NCBI RefSeq assembly: GCF_018991925.1
Contig: NW_024735554.1
Span: 1,409,530 to 1,473,529, forward strand
DNA from: Homarus americanus
Taxonomy: Eukaryota; Arthropoda; Malacostraca; Decapoda; Nephropidae
Reading direction: 5' to 3'
DNA length: 64,000 nt
Shown: positions 47,736 through 61,654 of the stretch, in pieces
How the letters are laid out: each line of letters starts with the position of its first letter
Position numbering within the stretch: position 1 is the stretch's first letter
Notes under the pieces: model-generated
What the model saw: the letters and a program-made list of their open reading frames with translations, nothing else
Databases searched by the model: none
What the model was told of the DNA's origin: nothing
Made by a program: the position numbers and the translations under genes

Positions 47736-48577
47736 CCCCAGTAGAATGTTATTGTTGTGTTTATCTATATTTTTCGTCATTATTATCTTCATTATTCATT
47801 TATTTACGTTCCTTTTGGTTTTTATTTTCGGTCTAAAATATTCATGGATGGTTTTGATATGGGTAATTGTACTTATTATTATTATTATTATTAGTAGTAG
47901 TAGTAGTTTCAGTCTTTATCAACACTATCCTCTTCACTTTACTACTACTATTATTACTATCATTATTCTTAATAGTAGTAGTAACTTGAGTCTGTATTAA
48001 CACACTAACAATTATCATCATCAATATTTTTACCATTATTATTATTACTAAGATCATTATTCTTGAGGCGGGTGCTTCCCCTGAGCGGCGGAAGAACCTG
48101 TGTGTTCAGAAGACATTTACCGTAATTAACAATAAGTTGTCCTGGCCCGGCGTAGTTGTGCCTCAGGGAAAACTTGTCGTCCTGTTTCTTGTTAGCTATC
48201 TTATCTAATTTTTCCTCGGGGAAAATGTGAGACACTTCTGCGAAACTGTTTTCCCCGTAGCATTCTTTTATTCTGCTTTCTTCGTATTTTTCTTTCTTTC
48301 TTTCTTTCAAATTTATTGCTATCTTTTCTCTTCTTAGTGATTTCTTTCTTTTTGTTTCTTAATTTATTTTTTTATTGATTTAGTTTTTGTTCTTTGTAAA
48401 TATATTTGTTTTCCGTTCTTTTCTTCCCCTTTTCTCCCTTTTCTTTGTAATTTAATCTTCTTTTGTGTGCTATTTCTTCTTCCTCTCATTTGTCATTTTC
48501 TTTGTAATTTCTTCTTATTATTCTTCTCCATTATTTATTATTATGTGTCGCTTATTCTTGTTCGTATTCGTAATGTT
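47736..48577. other. AT-rich, T-rich spacer with short ATT/AGT runs
   Basis: Low-complexity TTATTATTAGTAGTAG (about 47,875-47,905) and TTTCTTTCTTTC (about 48,290-48,305). No gene is seen. Confidence 0.55.
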
Positions 48578-48773
48578 CACATCATCACTTACCCCTTAAT
48601 GACATCATCACTTAGCCCTTAATGACATCATCACCTAGCCATTAATGACATCACCACCCACTCCTTAATTACATCACCACACACCCTTAAATGACATCAC
48701 CACCCACCCTTAAATGACATCACCTCCCACCCTTAAATGACATCACCTCCCACCCTTAAATGACATCACCTAG

Positions 48774-48839
<66 letters not shown>

Positions 48840-49655
48840 GTTGCCCCTCGTGTAACAAGGATGGCCGGCCCAAGGGCCACCTAGGCGTGAATTTGTTTAA
48901 GGTGTAGAAACTGTCGCCAACACAACAACCACACCCTCAGATAACGAGGTGCATGACCCATTGTCAAGGAATAGTCCGAGAAGACCGGACAACTCTTCAA
49001 CTGCACTGGCTAACCATTACCCCGGAACACGAGCCACAAATCCATTAACATCCAGGTCCCCAATTACTGTTGGGTAGACAGAGGCAAATGGCGTAAAGAA
49101 ACTGCCCATAGTTTCACCCTGGCCAGGGATCGAACCCAGGTCCACTCGCTTATGAGGCGAGCATACTGACCATTACACTACCCCTTAATAACATCACCAC
49201 CCATCCCTTAATGACATCGCCTCCCACCCCTTAATGACATCGCCTCCCACCCCTTAATGACATCGCCTCCCAACCCTTAATGACATCACCACCCACCCTT
49301 TAATGACATCGCCTTCCACCCCCTGAATGACATCACCACCCACCCCTTAATGACGTCAACATCCACCCCTTCATGACATCATCAGCCACCCCTTCATGAC
49401 ATCACCAGCCACCCCTTCATAACATCACCAGCCACCCCTTAATAACATTACCACCCACCCCTTAATGACATTACCACCCACCCCGTAATGACATCATCAG
49501 CCACCCCTTCATGACATCACCAGCCACCCCTTAATGACATTACCACCCACCCCTTAATAACATTACCACCCACCCCTTAATAACATTACCACCCACCCCT
49601 TAATGACATCACCAGCCACCCCCTTAATGACATCATCACGCACCCCTTAATGAAT
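48578..49655. repeat. 23-bp minisatellite split by a SINE
   Basis: Units of about 23 bp based on CACCCCTTAATGACATCACC, with CCAGCC, CATCG and ATTACC variants, run at 48,578-48,780 and 49,184-49,655. The array is interrupted by a SINE and its (TAA)n tail. Confidence 0.93.
48778..49183 (-). mobile_element. tRNA-derived SINE, family 1, with (TTA)n tail
   Basis: Minus strand: GGTAGTGTAATGGTCAGTAT (A-box region), then CTCGCCTCATAAGCGAG (an anticodon-arm-like hairpin with CAT in the loop) and GGTTCGATCCC (B box). A unique body follows, ending in a (TTA)n tail, which is seen as (TAA)n at 48,778-48,838 on the plus strand. It is about 345 bp without the tail. The head is well preserved compared with the copy at 34,914-35,211. 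It is inserted inside the 23-bp minisatellite. Confidence 0.88.
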
Positions 49656-49846
49656 TAGATGGAATGAATTCTGGAGCAAATTGTGAATTATTTTAGTGAG
49701 TGAATTACCGAGTTAACTATTGAATTAATTATTGTTAGTGAGTTATTGAGTTACGTCAATAATTCAGTATTTAATAATTTATCCATTTAATTATTAATTC
49801 AATAATTTATACCTCAGTAATTCACTCAATAACTCATTAACCCAAT

Positions 49847-49847
49847 A

Positions 49848-49879
<32 letters not shown>
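49847..49879. repeat. Short (CA)n
   Basis: About 32 bp of CA repeats just before the 22-bp satellite. Confidence 0.95.
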
Positions 49880-49897
49880 CAAAAGATAAATTGTCAA

Positions 49898-52800
49898 GGT
49901 CAAGGGATTATATCATCATACTCAAGAGGTTATATCATCATACTCAAGAGGTTATATCATCATACTCAAGAAGTTATATCATCATACTCAAGAAGTTATA
50001 TCATCATAATCAAGAGTAATATCATACTTAAGAAGTTATATCATCATACTCAAGAAGTTATGTCATCATACTCAAGAGGTTATATCATCATAATCAAGAG
50101 TAATATCATCATACTCAAGAAGTTATATCATTATACTCAAGAGGATATATCATCATAAGCAAAGAGTAATATCATCATACTCAAGAAGTTATATCATCAT
50201 ACTCAAGAGGTTATATCATCATACTCAAGAAGTTATATCATCATACTCAAGGGGTTATATCATCTTACTCATGAGTAATATCATAATCAAGAGTAATATC
50301 ATCATACTCAAGAGGTTATATCATCATAATCAAGAGTAATATCATCATACTCAAGAAGTTATATCATCATACTCAAGAGGGTATATCATCATAAGCAAAG
50401 AGTAATATCATCATACTCAAGAAGTTATATCATCATACTCAAGAGGTTATATCATCATACTCAAGAAGTTATATCATCATACTCTAGGGGTTATATCATC
50501 ATACTCAAGGGGTTATTTCATCATACTCAAGTGGTTATATCATCATACTCAAGAGGTTATATCATCATACTCAAGAGGTTATATCATCATAATCAAGAGT
50601 AATATCATCATACTCAAGAAGTTATATCATCATACTCAAGGGGTTATATCATCATACTCATGGGTTATATCATCATAGTCTAGGGGTTAAATCATCATAC
50701 TCAAGAGGTTATATCATCATACTTCAGGGGTTATATCATCATACTCAAGGGGTTATATCATCATACTCAAGAGGTTATATCATACTCAAGGGGTTATATC
50801 ATCATACTCAAGAGGTTATATCATACTCAAGAGGTTGGTATCATCATACTCAAGAGGTTATATCATCATACTCAAGAGGTTATATCATCATACTCAAGAG
50901 GTTATATCATTATACTCCAAGGGTTATATCATCATACTCAAGGGGTTATATCATCATCTCATATTGCATGGGTTATATCATCATACTCAAGGGGTTATAT
51001 CATCATTCTCAAGAGGTTATATCATACTCAAGAGGTTATAACATCATACTCAAGGGGTTATATCATCATACTCAAGAGGTTATATCATACTCAAGAGGTT
51101 ATTTCATCATACTCAAGGGGTTATATCATCATACTCAAGAGGTTATATCATACTCAAGAGGTTTTAACATCATACTCAAGGGGTTATATCATCATACTCA
51201 AAAGGTTATATCATCATACTCAAGAGGTTATAGCATCATACTCAAGGGGTTATATCATCATACTCAAGGGGTTATATCATCATACTCAAGAGGTTATATC
51301 ATCATACCCAGGGTTATATCATCATACTCAAGAGGTTATATCATCATATTCAAGAGGTTATATCATCATACTCCAGGGGTTATATCATCATACTCAAGAG
51401 GTTATATCATCATACTCAAGAGGTTATATCATCATACTCAAGAGGTTATATCATCATATTCAAGAGGTTATCTCATACTCCAGGGGTTATATCATGATAC
51501 TCAAGAGTTTAAATCATCATACTCAAGAGGTTATATCATCATAATCAAGAGTAATATCATCATACTCAAGAAGTTATATCATCATACTCAAGAAGTTATA
51601 TCATCATACTCAAGAGGTTATATCATCATAATCAAGAGTAATATCATCATACTCAAGAAGTTATATCATTATACTCAAGAGGATATATCATCATAAGCAA
51701 AGAGTAATATCATCATACTCAAGAAGTTATATCATCATACTCAAGAGGTTATATCATCATACTCAAGAAGTTATATCATCATACTCAAGTGGTTATATCA
51801 TCATACTCAAGGGGTTATATCATCATTCTCTAGGGGTTATATCATCATACTCAAGGGGTTATATCATCATACTCAAGTGGTTATATCAACATACTCAAGA
51901 GGTTATATCATCATACTCAAGAGGTTATATCATCATAATCAAGAGTAATATCATCATACTCAAGAAGTTATATCATCATACTCAAGATATATCATCATAA
52001 GCAAAGAGTAATATCATCATACTCAAGAAGTTATATCATCATACTCAAGAGGTTATATCATCATACTCAATAGGTTATATCATCATACTCAAGAATTTAT
52101 ATCATACTCAAGAGGTTATATCATCATAATCAAGAGTAATATCATCATACTCAAGAAGTTATATCATTATACTCAAGAGGATATATCATCATAAGCAAAG
52201 AGTAATATCATCATACTCAAGAAGTTATGTCATCATACTCAAGAGGTTATATCATCATACTCAAGAAGTTATATCATCATACTCAAGGGGTTATATCATC
52301 ATACTCTAGGGGTTATATCATCATACTCAAGGGGTTATTTCATCATACTCAAGTGGTTATATCATCATACTCAAGAGGTTATATCATCATACTCAAGAGG
52401 TTATATCATCATAATCAAGAGTAATATCATCATACTCAAGAAGTTATATCATCATACTCAAGGGGTTATATCATCATACTCATGGGTTATATCATCATAG
52501 TCTAGGGGTTAAATCATCATACTCAAGAGGTTATATCATCATAATCAAGAGTAATATACTCAAGAAGTTATATCATCATACTCAAGGGGTTATATCACTA
52601 CCAAGAGGTTATATTATATCATCATAGTCAAGAGGTTACATCATCATACTCGAAGTTATATCATCATACTCAAGTGGTTATATCATCATACTCAGGGTTA
52701 TATCATCATACCAAGAGGTTATATCATCATACTTCAGGGGTTATATCATATTCAAGAGGTTATATCATCATACTCAAGAGGTTATATCATCATACTCAAG

Positions 52801-55800
52801 AGGTTATATCATCATACTCCAGGGTTATATCATCATAATCAAGGGTATATCTTACCTAGGGGTTATATTATCATACTAAGAGGTTATATCATCATACTCT
52901 AGGGTTATATCATCATACTCAAGAGGTTATATCATCATACTCAGGGAGTATCATCATACTCAAGGGGTTATATCATCATACCAAGAGGTTATATCATCAT
53001 ACTCAAGAGGTTATATCATACTCAAGAGGTTATATCATCATATTCCAGGGTTATATCATCATATTCAAGGGTTATATCATCATACTCAAGAGGTTATATC
53101 ATCATACCTATATATCATCATACTCATACATCATAATCAAGAGGTTATATCATCATACCCAGGGTTATATCATCATACTCATGGTTATATCATCATAGTC
53201 TAGGGGTTAAATCATCATACCAAGAGGTTATATCATCATACTGTGGGTTATATCATCATACTCAAGGGGTTATATCATCATACTCAAGAGGTTATATCAT
53301 CATACTCAAGGTTATATCATCATACTCAGGAGTTATATCATGATACTCAGGGGTTATATCATCATACTAAGAGGTTATATCATCATACTCAAGAGGTTAT
53401 ATCATCATACTCAGAGGTTATATCATTATACTCCAAGGGTTTTATCATCATACTAAGGGGTTATATCATCATACCAGAGGTTATATCATCATACTCAAGG
53501 GGTTATATCATTCTCAAGAGGTTATATCATACCAAGGTTATAACATCATACTCAAGGTGTTATATCATCATACCAAGAGGTTATATCATACCAAGAGGTT
53601 ATTTCATCATACTCAAGGGGTTATATCATCATATTAAGAGGTTATATCATACCAAGAAGTTTAACATCATACTCAAGGGGTTATATCATCATACTCAAGA
53701 GGTTATAGCATCATACTCAAGGGGTTATATCAACATACTCAAGGGGTTATATCATCATACTCAAGAGGTTATATCATACTCCAGGGGTTATATCATCATA
53801 CTCAAGAGGTTATATCATCATACTCCAGGGGTTATATCATCATACTCAAGAGGTTATATCATCATACTCAAGAGGTTGTATCATTATACTCAAGAGGTTA
53901 TATCATCATATTCAAGAGGTTATATCATCATACTCCAGGGGTTATATCATCATACTCAAGAGGTTATATCATCATACTCAAGAGGTTATATCATCATACT
54001 CAAGAGGTTATATCATCATACTCAAGAGGTTATATCATCATTCAAGAGTTATCTCATACTCCAGGGTTATATCATCATACTCAAGAGGTTATAGCATCAT
54101 ACTCAAGGGTTATATCAACATACTCAAGGGGTTATATCATCATACCAAGAGGTTATATCATCATACTAGGGTTATATCATCATACCAGGGGTTATATCAT
54201 CATACTCAAGAGGTTATATCATCATACTCAAGGGGTTATATCATCATAGTCTAGGGGTTAAATCATACTAAGAGGTTATATCATCATATCAGGGTTATAT
54301 CATCATACTCAAGGGGTTATATCATCATACTCAAGAGGTTATATCATCATACTCAAGAGGTTATATCATCATACTCCAGGAGTATCATGATACTCAAGGG
54401 GTTATATCATACTTAAGAGGTTATATCATCATACCAAGAGGTTATCATCATACTCAAGAGGTTATATCATTATACTCAAGGGTTTTATCATCATACTCAA
54501 GGTTATATCATCATACTAAGAGTTATATCATCATACTCAAGGGGTTATATCATTCAAGAGTATATCATACTCAAGAGGTTATAACATCATACCAAGGTGT
54601 TATATCATCATACTCAAGAGGTTATATCATACTCAAGAGGTTATTTCATCATACTCAATATATCATCATACCAAGAGGTTATATCATACTCAAGAAGTTT
54701 TAACATCATACTCAAGGGTTCTATCATCATACTAAGAGGTTATAGCATCATACCCAAGTTATATCACATACTAAGGGTTATATCATCATACTCAAGAGGT
54801 TATATTATACTCCAGGGTTATATCATCATACTCAAGAGGTTATATCATCATACTCCAGGTTGTATCATCATACTCAAGGAGGTTATATCATCATACTCAA
54901 GAGGTTGTATCATTATACTCAAGAGGTTATATCATCATACTCCAGGGGTTATATCATCATACTCAAGAGGTTATATCATCATACTCAAGAGGTTATATCA
55001 TCATACTCAAGAGGTTATATCATCATACTCAAGGGTTATATCATCATATCTAAGAGGTTATCTCATACCCAGGGGTTATATCATCATACTCAAGAGGTTA
55101 TAGCATCATACTCAAGGGGTTATATCAACATACTCAAGGGGTTATATCATCATACTAAGAGGTTATATCATACTCCAGGGTTATATCATCATACCAAGAG
55201 GTTATATCATCATATTCAAAAGGTTATATCATCATATTCAAGAGGTTATATCATCATACTCAGGGTTATATCATCATACTCAAGAGGTTATATCATCATA
55301 CTCAAGAGGTTAATGTCATACTCAAGAGGTTATATCATCATACCAAGAATATCTCATATTCAAGAGGTTATATCATCATACTCCAGGGTTATATCATCAT
55401 ACTCAAGAGGTTATATCATCATACCAAGAGGTTATATCATCATACTCAAGAGGTTATATCATCATACTCCAGGTTATATCATCATACTCAAGGGGTTATA
55501 TCATCATACTAAGAGGTTATATCATCATACTCTGGGGTTATATCATCATACTCAAGAGGTTATATCATCATACTCAAGAGGTTATATCATACTCAAGAGG
55601 TTATATCATCATATTGCAGGGGTTATATCATCATACCAGGGGTTATATCATCATACTCAAGGGGTTATATCATCATACTCAAGAGGTTATATCATTATAC
55701 TCGAAGTTATATCGTCATGCTCAAGAGGTTATATCATACTCCAGGGGTTATATCATCATACTTCGGGGTTAATTTTATCGTACTCAAGAGGTTATATCAT

Positions 55801-55857
55801 CATACTCAAGAGTAATATCATCATACTCAAGAGGTTTAATTATCATACTCAAGGGAA
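49898..55857. repeat. 22-bp satellite array, about 6 kb
   Basis: The head-to-tail unit is built on ATCATCATACTCAAGAGG plus TTAT. There are roughly 270 copies with recurring variants (AAGGGG, AAGAAG, AATCAAGAGTAAT, GTCTAGGGGTTAAA). 22 is not a multiple of three, so open frames cycle through three codings (YIIILK / HHTQEV / SSYSRG) and form ORFs of up to 368 codons; these are artefacts. Variant blocks recur at long range, showing higher-order structure. From about 52,600 many units are short by one or two bases. Confidence 0.97.
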
Positions 55858-55914
55858 TCTGGAGCTCCCAACCCACACCATTAACCCAAGGGCCCATGTT
55901 ATGATGTGTCTGTA

Positions 55915-56575
55915 CCACTTGACCAGCCGTACAGTGAGTGTGTGTGACCACCCAGCCGTGCAGTGAGTGTGTGCACCACCCAGCCGTACAGTGAGTGTGT
56001 GACCACCCAGCAGTGAGTGTGTGCACCACCCAGCCGTACAGTGAGTGTGTGCACCACCCAGCTGTACAGTGAGGTGTGCACCACCCAGCCGTACAGTGAG
56101 GTGCACACCCAGCCGGTTAGTGAGTGTGTGTGCACCACCCAGCTGTACAGTGAGAGTGAGTGGCACCACCCAGCCGTACAGTGAGTGTGTGCACCCACCA
56201 GCCGTACAGTGAGTGTGTGCACCACCCAGCCGCACAGTGAGTGCACCACCCAGCCGTACAGTGAGTGTGTGTACCACCCAGCTGCACAGTGAGTGTGTGC
56301 ACCACCCAGCCGTACAGTGAGTGTGTGTCACCACCCAGCCGTACAGTGAGTGTGCACCACCCAGCCGTACAGTGAGTGTGTGCACCACCCAGCCGTACAG
56401 TGAGTGTGTGCACCACCCAGCCGTACACAGGATTGTGTGCACCACCCAGTCGTACAGGAGTGTGCACCACCCAGCTGCAGTGAGTGTGTGTGTGACCACC
56501 CAGCCGTACAGAGTGAGTGTGTGCACCACCCAGCTGTACAGGATTGTGTTCACCCGCCGTACAGGAGGTGCATCA
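55915..56575. repeat. 28-bp minisatellite, about 24 copies
   Basis: The unit contains CACCCAGCCGTACAGTGAGT plus GTGTGCAC, with dinucleotide dropouts. Open frames on both strands are repeat artefacts. Confidence 0.95.
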
Positions 56576-56872
56576 ATCTAGCCATAAAGTGATCCAGGGG
56601 AGTGTAGATACAATTAGATGAAGGCTCGTAAATTGGCTGGAGTGTACGTGTTTTTACCTAATATTTTCTGACGTTCCTTTCTATTCTTTCATTTCTAGTC
56701 TTCTTCTCTATCTTCCAATGTTTTATCCTTTCTTATATTTTTCTATTCTTTATCATTTTCTTTATCATTCATTATAATTTTATTATCTCCTTCAGCTTAT
56801 ATGTATTTTTTCTGTATCGGTTCTTTCTATTACTCAGAAAATATATTTGATATGTTTCTGTAAATAACTCAG

Positions 56873-57235
56873 CCTGACCTGGCCTGACCTGACCTGACCT
56901 GAGCTGAGCTGATCTGATCTGATCTGACCTGACCTTATTTAACACTATTTGACCTTAACATAACGTTACTTTAACTAACCTAACCTGGCAGAATTTGGCC
57001 CTAATTAATCTTATCGCGACTTGACCTGACCAAACATAACCTAAACTAACCCTAGCAGTGCGACTTGATTTCAGCGACAACATGATATAATCTAACCTAA
57101 CCAAATGCGTCCTCACCTGACCAATCGTAACCTAATCTTGCATAATGTGAACCAACAAATCTAACCCTAACTTGGCCTAACTGACGTAACCTAATGCTAA
57201 CCTAAGATTATATGTTCTGATATAACCTAACCTTA
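56873..57235. repeat. Pentamer array (CTGAC)n grading into degenerate TAACC-type repeats
   Basis: A regular CCTGA/GATCT pentamer cluster at about 56,873-56,938 is followed by scattered CTAACCTAACC and TAACCTAA motifs to about 57,235. CCTAA is the complement of the arthropod telomere unit TTAGG, but the match is dispersed and weak. Confidence 0.7.
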
Positions 57236-58445
57236 CCTTCTCACCATGCAAATATGTCATTTACAGTACTCTAGAACAATGTATAGCTATATTACGTGTA
57301 TTATGAGAGCCCAATGGTGGCGTGTATACATAGAAGTCAACGTTTTGTTTATTCATACAAAGTCAACGTTTTGTTTATGCATACACAAAAAAAGGTGATG
57401 TTTATATCTTATACACGAGGGGTAATTCTCGTATTCATTCACACACAAAAGTCAACACTGTTATATATATATATGTATGGAAGAAGGCCGTATATTCTTC
57501 GTACCAAATACATAAGGTTTATATGTAAATTCAGACATCCAGCCAGAGGGTTACATAGATACATGAGTTATTCTGTAGCATTTTATGTATTGTAAGGAAA
57601 TGAATACAGAGATATAAATATGCTAAATACAGCAGTAGTAGTATGTTTGTGTATACTCCTGTAAACAATGACATGAATGTATGCTTATGCTGTGTATATA
57701 TCTGCATACAAAATATACATAATACGCTGAGATTATATATAATGGTTATACAAGACCAAATAATAGTTGCTAATAGGGAGATGGTAATGGGGACGGGGAG
57801 GGTGGGGTGTAATAGGAACTCAGGTAATAGATGTTTGTAATGGGGACGGGGTGTGTGTAGTTGAATAGGAACTCGGGAATAATAGGTTTATTACTGGGAA
57901 GTGGTGGTTCTATTTAGAGTGTAGTAACATAGGAATTCGGAAGAAAAGGTATACAGTATGTAATTGGTAATTCTTTTGATGCAATATATCAGTACTTAAT
58001 AAGGAGGGCAATAGGGAAGTGTAAGTGTGTTTAAATATGGACCCCAATCGTAATAGGTAATGATGTATAATTGGGGAAATAGTTTTATAAAAGTGAAAAT
58101 TATTACGATTCCTTTGTAGTTGTTGCAGTGAATGAAAAACAAAAACACCCTCTCACGCACACATAAAATTATTGCCTCACTAAATATAAGTATGGAATTT
58201 CTTTACCGTTCTTGAGAATTTTTCATTGAACGAGCCATTTCGAAGAAGTGATTGCAGCATATTAAGCATTAATATAACCTACATATCCTAATGTTTCTCT
58301 CTGGCGAGACTTTTCGTGTTAATGACTCTTGTTCATTAGCGAAATTAGTTTTTTAATTTAAAGTAGATCGGGTTTTTATCAGTACGTTTTTTTATCTTCC
58401 TATTATCATTTCAATGTTTACAAATGTACTGGTGATGATTTGTTC

Positions 58446-58446
<1 letters not shown>
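57236..58446. other. AT-rich spacer, no gene seen
   Basis: Includes a repeated GTCAACGTTTTGTTTAT segment (57,332-57,378) and GGGGACGGGG-containing imperfect repeats (about 57,780-57,860). No gene is recognised. Confidence 0.5.
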
Positions 58447-58485
<39 letters not shown>

Positions 58486-58571
58486 TTTTAGTACGTAGGT
58501 GACTGTTTGTGGTGTTAATGTTGTGTTTGCGTATTTATAGTGCGTGCGTGCCTTTCAGTATGGCCTTTTAA

Positions 58572-58604
<33 letters not shown>
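58447..58604. repeat. (GT)n at 58,447-58,484 and (CA)n at 58,577-58,604
   Basis: Two complementary dinucleotide runs about 90 bp apart, able to pair as an imperfect inverted repeat. Confidence 0.93.
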
Positions 58605-58606
<2 letters not shown>

Positions 58607-59030
58607 GGAGGTTTACAATAACGACAGCTTATTCCTATACACATCTCATGATCCTCCCCACTAACCACACAAAACAAAAGTATTCTATACAAACCTCATA
58701 AAAACACACCCTCCTCTCCCCACTAACACACCGCCAACAATGGACTCCAAGAGGATAATGGCGTGTGCCTCTATTATGACAGGGACTTTAAGAAGGAAAA
58801 AAACACGGTGCGTCTAATGAAGTCATATAAAGTTCTGAATGGCTTTGTTCTTGGCGTCTACGCTAGGTTCCGCGCTCTTTAAAAGGCCTTTTAAACTTTG
58901 CGAGGACGCTCATGAGGACAGCCCTTGCATAAATTTGCGTCTAACCCCAATGTTATGTTTATTGTCGAAGCTGTGACCGGCGGGGCTCCAACCCTGGGTC
59001 TAGCGGCCCTTCCTTCAGGCTTTATGACGA
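58605..59030. other. Spacer, no gene seen
   Basis: No domain-bearing frame is present. The long frame that begins at 58,925 is carried by the tandem repeat that follows. Confidence 0.5.
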
Positions 59031-59034
59031 GCCA

Positions 59035-61250
59035 ACCTTCCAGTCACCACCACTACATCTATATCACCCACCACCACCATCCTTACATCACCACCACTAC
59101 ATCTATATCACACCACCATATACATCACCACCACTACATCTATCACCACCACCATCCTTACATCACCACCACTACATCTATATCACCACCACCACCACCA
59201 TCCTTACATCACCACCACTACATCTATATCACCACCACCACCACCATCCTTACATCACCACCACTACATCTATATCACCACCACCACCATCCTTACATCA
59301 CCACCACCACCATCCTTACATCACCACCACTACATCTATATCACCACCACCACCACCATCCTTACATCACCACCACTACATCTATATCACACACTACATC
59401 TATATCACCACCACCACCACCATCCTTACATCACCACCACTACATCTATATCACCACCACCATCACCACTACATCTATATCACCACCACCACTACATCTA
59501 TATCACCACCACCACCACCATCCTTACACATCACCACCCTCCATCTATCCACCACAACCACCACCATCCTACATCACACCCTACATCTATATCACCCCAC
59601 CATCCTTACATCACCACCACTACATCTATCACCCCACCACCATCCCTACATCACCACCACTACATCTATATCACCACCACCATCCATACATCACCACCAC
59701 TACATCATATCACCACACCACCATCCTTACATCACCACCACTACATCTATATCACCACCACCACCACCACCATCATACGCTCTATCACCACAACCACCCA
59801 CCATCATACATCACCACCACTACATCTATATCACCACAACCATCCCTACATCATCACACCTTCACTACATCACCACCCACCCCTACATCACCATCACCAC
59901 ATCATCACCACCACCCTACATCACATCACACCCTCATCACCATCACCACCCTACTTCACCATCACCACCCTACATCACCATCACCATCCCTACATCACCA
60001 TCACCACCCCTCATCACCATCACCCCCTACATCACCATCACCACCCCAACATCACCATCACCATCCCTACATCACCATCTTACCACATCACCATCACCAC
60101 CCCTACATCACCATCACCACCCTACATCACCATCACCACCCCAACATCACCATCACCATCCTACATCACCATCACCACCCCTACATCACCATCACCATCC
60201 CTACATCACCATCACCACCCCTACATCACCATCACCCCCAACATCACCATCACCATCCCCTACATCACCATCCCACCCCTACATCACCATCACACCCCTA
60301 TCACCATCCTGCCCCAACATCACCATCACCATCCCTACATCACCATCCCACCCCTACATCACCATCACCATCTACATCACCATCACCCACCCCTACATCA
60401 CCATCACCACCGTACATCACCATCCCACCTACATCACCATCACATCACCACCACCACCACCCTACATCACCATCACCACTAACATCACCATCACCACCCC
60501 ACATCACCATCACCATCCTTACATCACCATCACCACCCCTCATCACCATCACCACCCCAACATCACCATCACCATCCCTACATCACCATCTCCCTACATC
60601 ACCATCACCACCCCAACATCACCATCACCATCCCTACATTACCATCACCCTACATCACCATCACCTTATCACCATCACCACCCCAACATCACCATCACCA
60701 TCCCTACATCACCATCACCACCCCTACTTCACCATCACCACCCTACATCATCTCACCACCCCAACATCACCATCACCCCCCAACATCACCATCACTCCCT
60801 ACATCACCATCCCACCCCTACATCCCATCCCCACCCCTACTTCACCATCACCACCCCAACATCCCATCACCACCCCTACTTCACCATCACCACCCAACAT
60901 CACCATCACCACCCCTACATCACCATCACCACCCCTACTTCACCATCACCACCCCCAACATCACCATCACCACCCCTACTTCACCATCACCACCCCACAT
61001 CACCATCTTACCCCTACTTCACCATCACCACCCCAACATCACCATCACCACCCCTACATCACCATCCTGCCCTACATCACCATCACCACCCTACATCACC
61101 ATCACCACCCCTACTTCACCATCCCACCCACCACATCACCATCACCACCCCTCACTTCTCCATCACCACCCCTACATCACCATCACCACCCCTACATCAC
61201 CATCACCACCCCTACATCACCATCACCACCCCTACATCACCATCACCACC
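59035..61250. repeat. CCACCA/CATCAC satellite array, about 2.2 kb
   Basis: Two sub-arrays. At 59,035-59,840 the unit is about 42 bp (CACTACATCTATATCACC, then CACCACCATCCTTACAT). At 59,840-61,250 the unit is about 20 bp (CATCACCATCACCACCCCTA). It produces an 893-codon frame of His, Pro, Thr and Ser, rejected as a gene because its amino-acid content changes with every unit indel. Confidence 0.95.
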
Positions 61251-61289
61251 ACAGGCCTAAAAACCACACCCATTACTCATTGTTTTATT

Positions 61290-61575
61290 GTCTGTGCTGC
61301 ACCGTCGGCCTCCTATACTCCTGTTGTCCCCCTGGGGATTCATGCTGTACCGTTCTATACCCCTTACTGTACCGATCTGTACCCCTGCTGCATCGTGCTG
61401 TACCCCTGCTGTGCCTGGGGACTCGCTACACCATCCATTACCTCAATATTTCGGATTTTTGCTGCACCATAAAGAGCCCTGCAGCTTGCTTTTATCTGCC
61501 ATGCTGTGCCCTGCTGTTCAACCTACTGTATCCTGGCTGTGCATATCTCTACAGCATCCTACATCATCCTGTTGT
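61290..61575. repeat. Degenerate TGCTGTACCCC-type repeats
   Basis: Loose recurrence of CTGTACC, CTGCTG and CATCCT words (for example GCTGTACCCCTGCTGTGCC). This is an old decayed minisatellite. Confidence 0.55.
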
Positions 61576-61654
61576 CCGCATTTCTCCTGCTGGTATTACT
61601 AAATAAACAAACACATTTCTTGCAACTCAGAGTGCAGAAGACAAGTGTACAACA

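Noticed and set aside
48841..49183. Functional tRNA gene on the minus strand
   Set aside because: Box A and B and an anticodon-like loop are present, but the acceptor stem is not convincing and the sequence continues into a SINE body with a second copy at 34,914.
49898..55857. Possible CRISPR array because of short regular repeats
   Set aside because: There are no unique spacers between units, no cas genes and a eukaryotic context. It is a simple satellite.
50835..55966. Open frames of up to 368 codons (YIIILK/HHTQEV/SSYSRG repeats)
   Set aside because: They follow exactly the 22-bp satellite, cycle through three frames and have no flanking coding sequence.
58925..61606. 893-codon His/Pro/Thr/Ser open frame
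   Set aside because: It is the CCATCA satellite read in a stop-free frame. The residue pattern changes at each indel and there is no domain.
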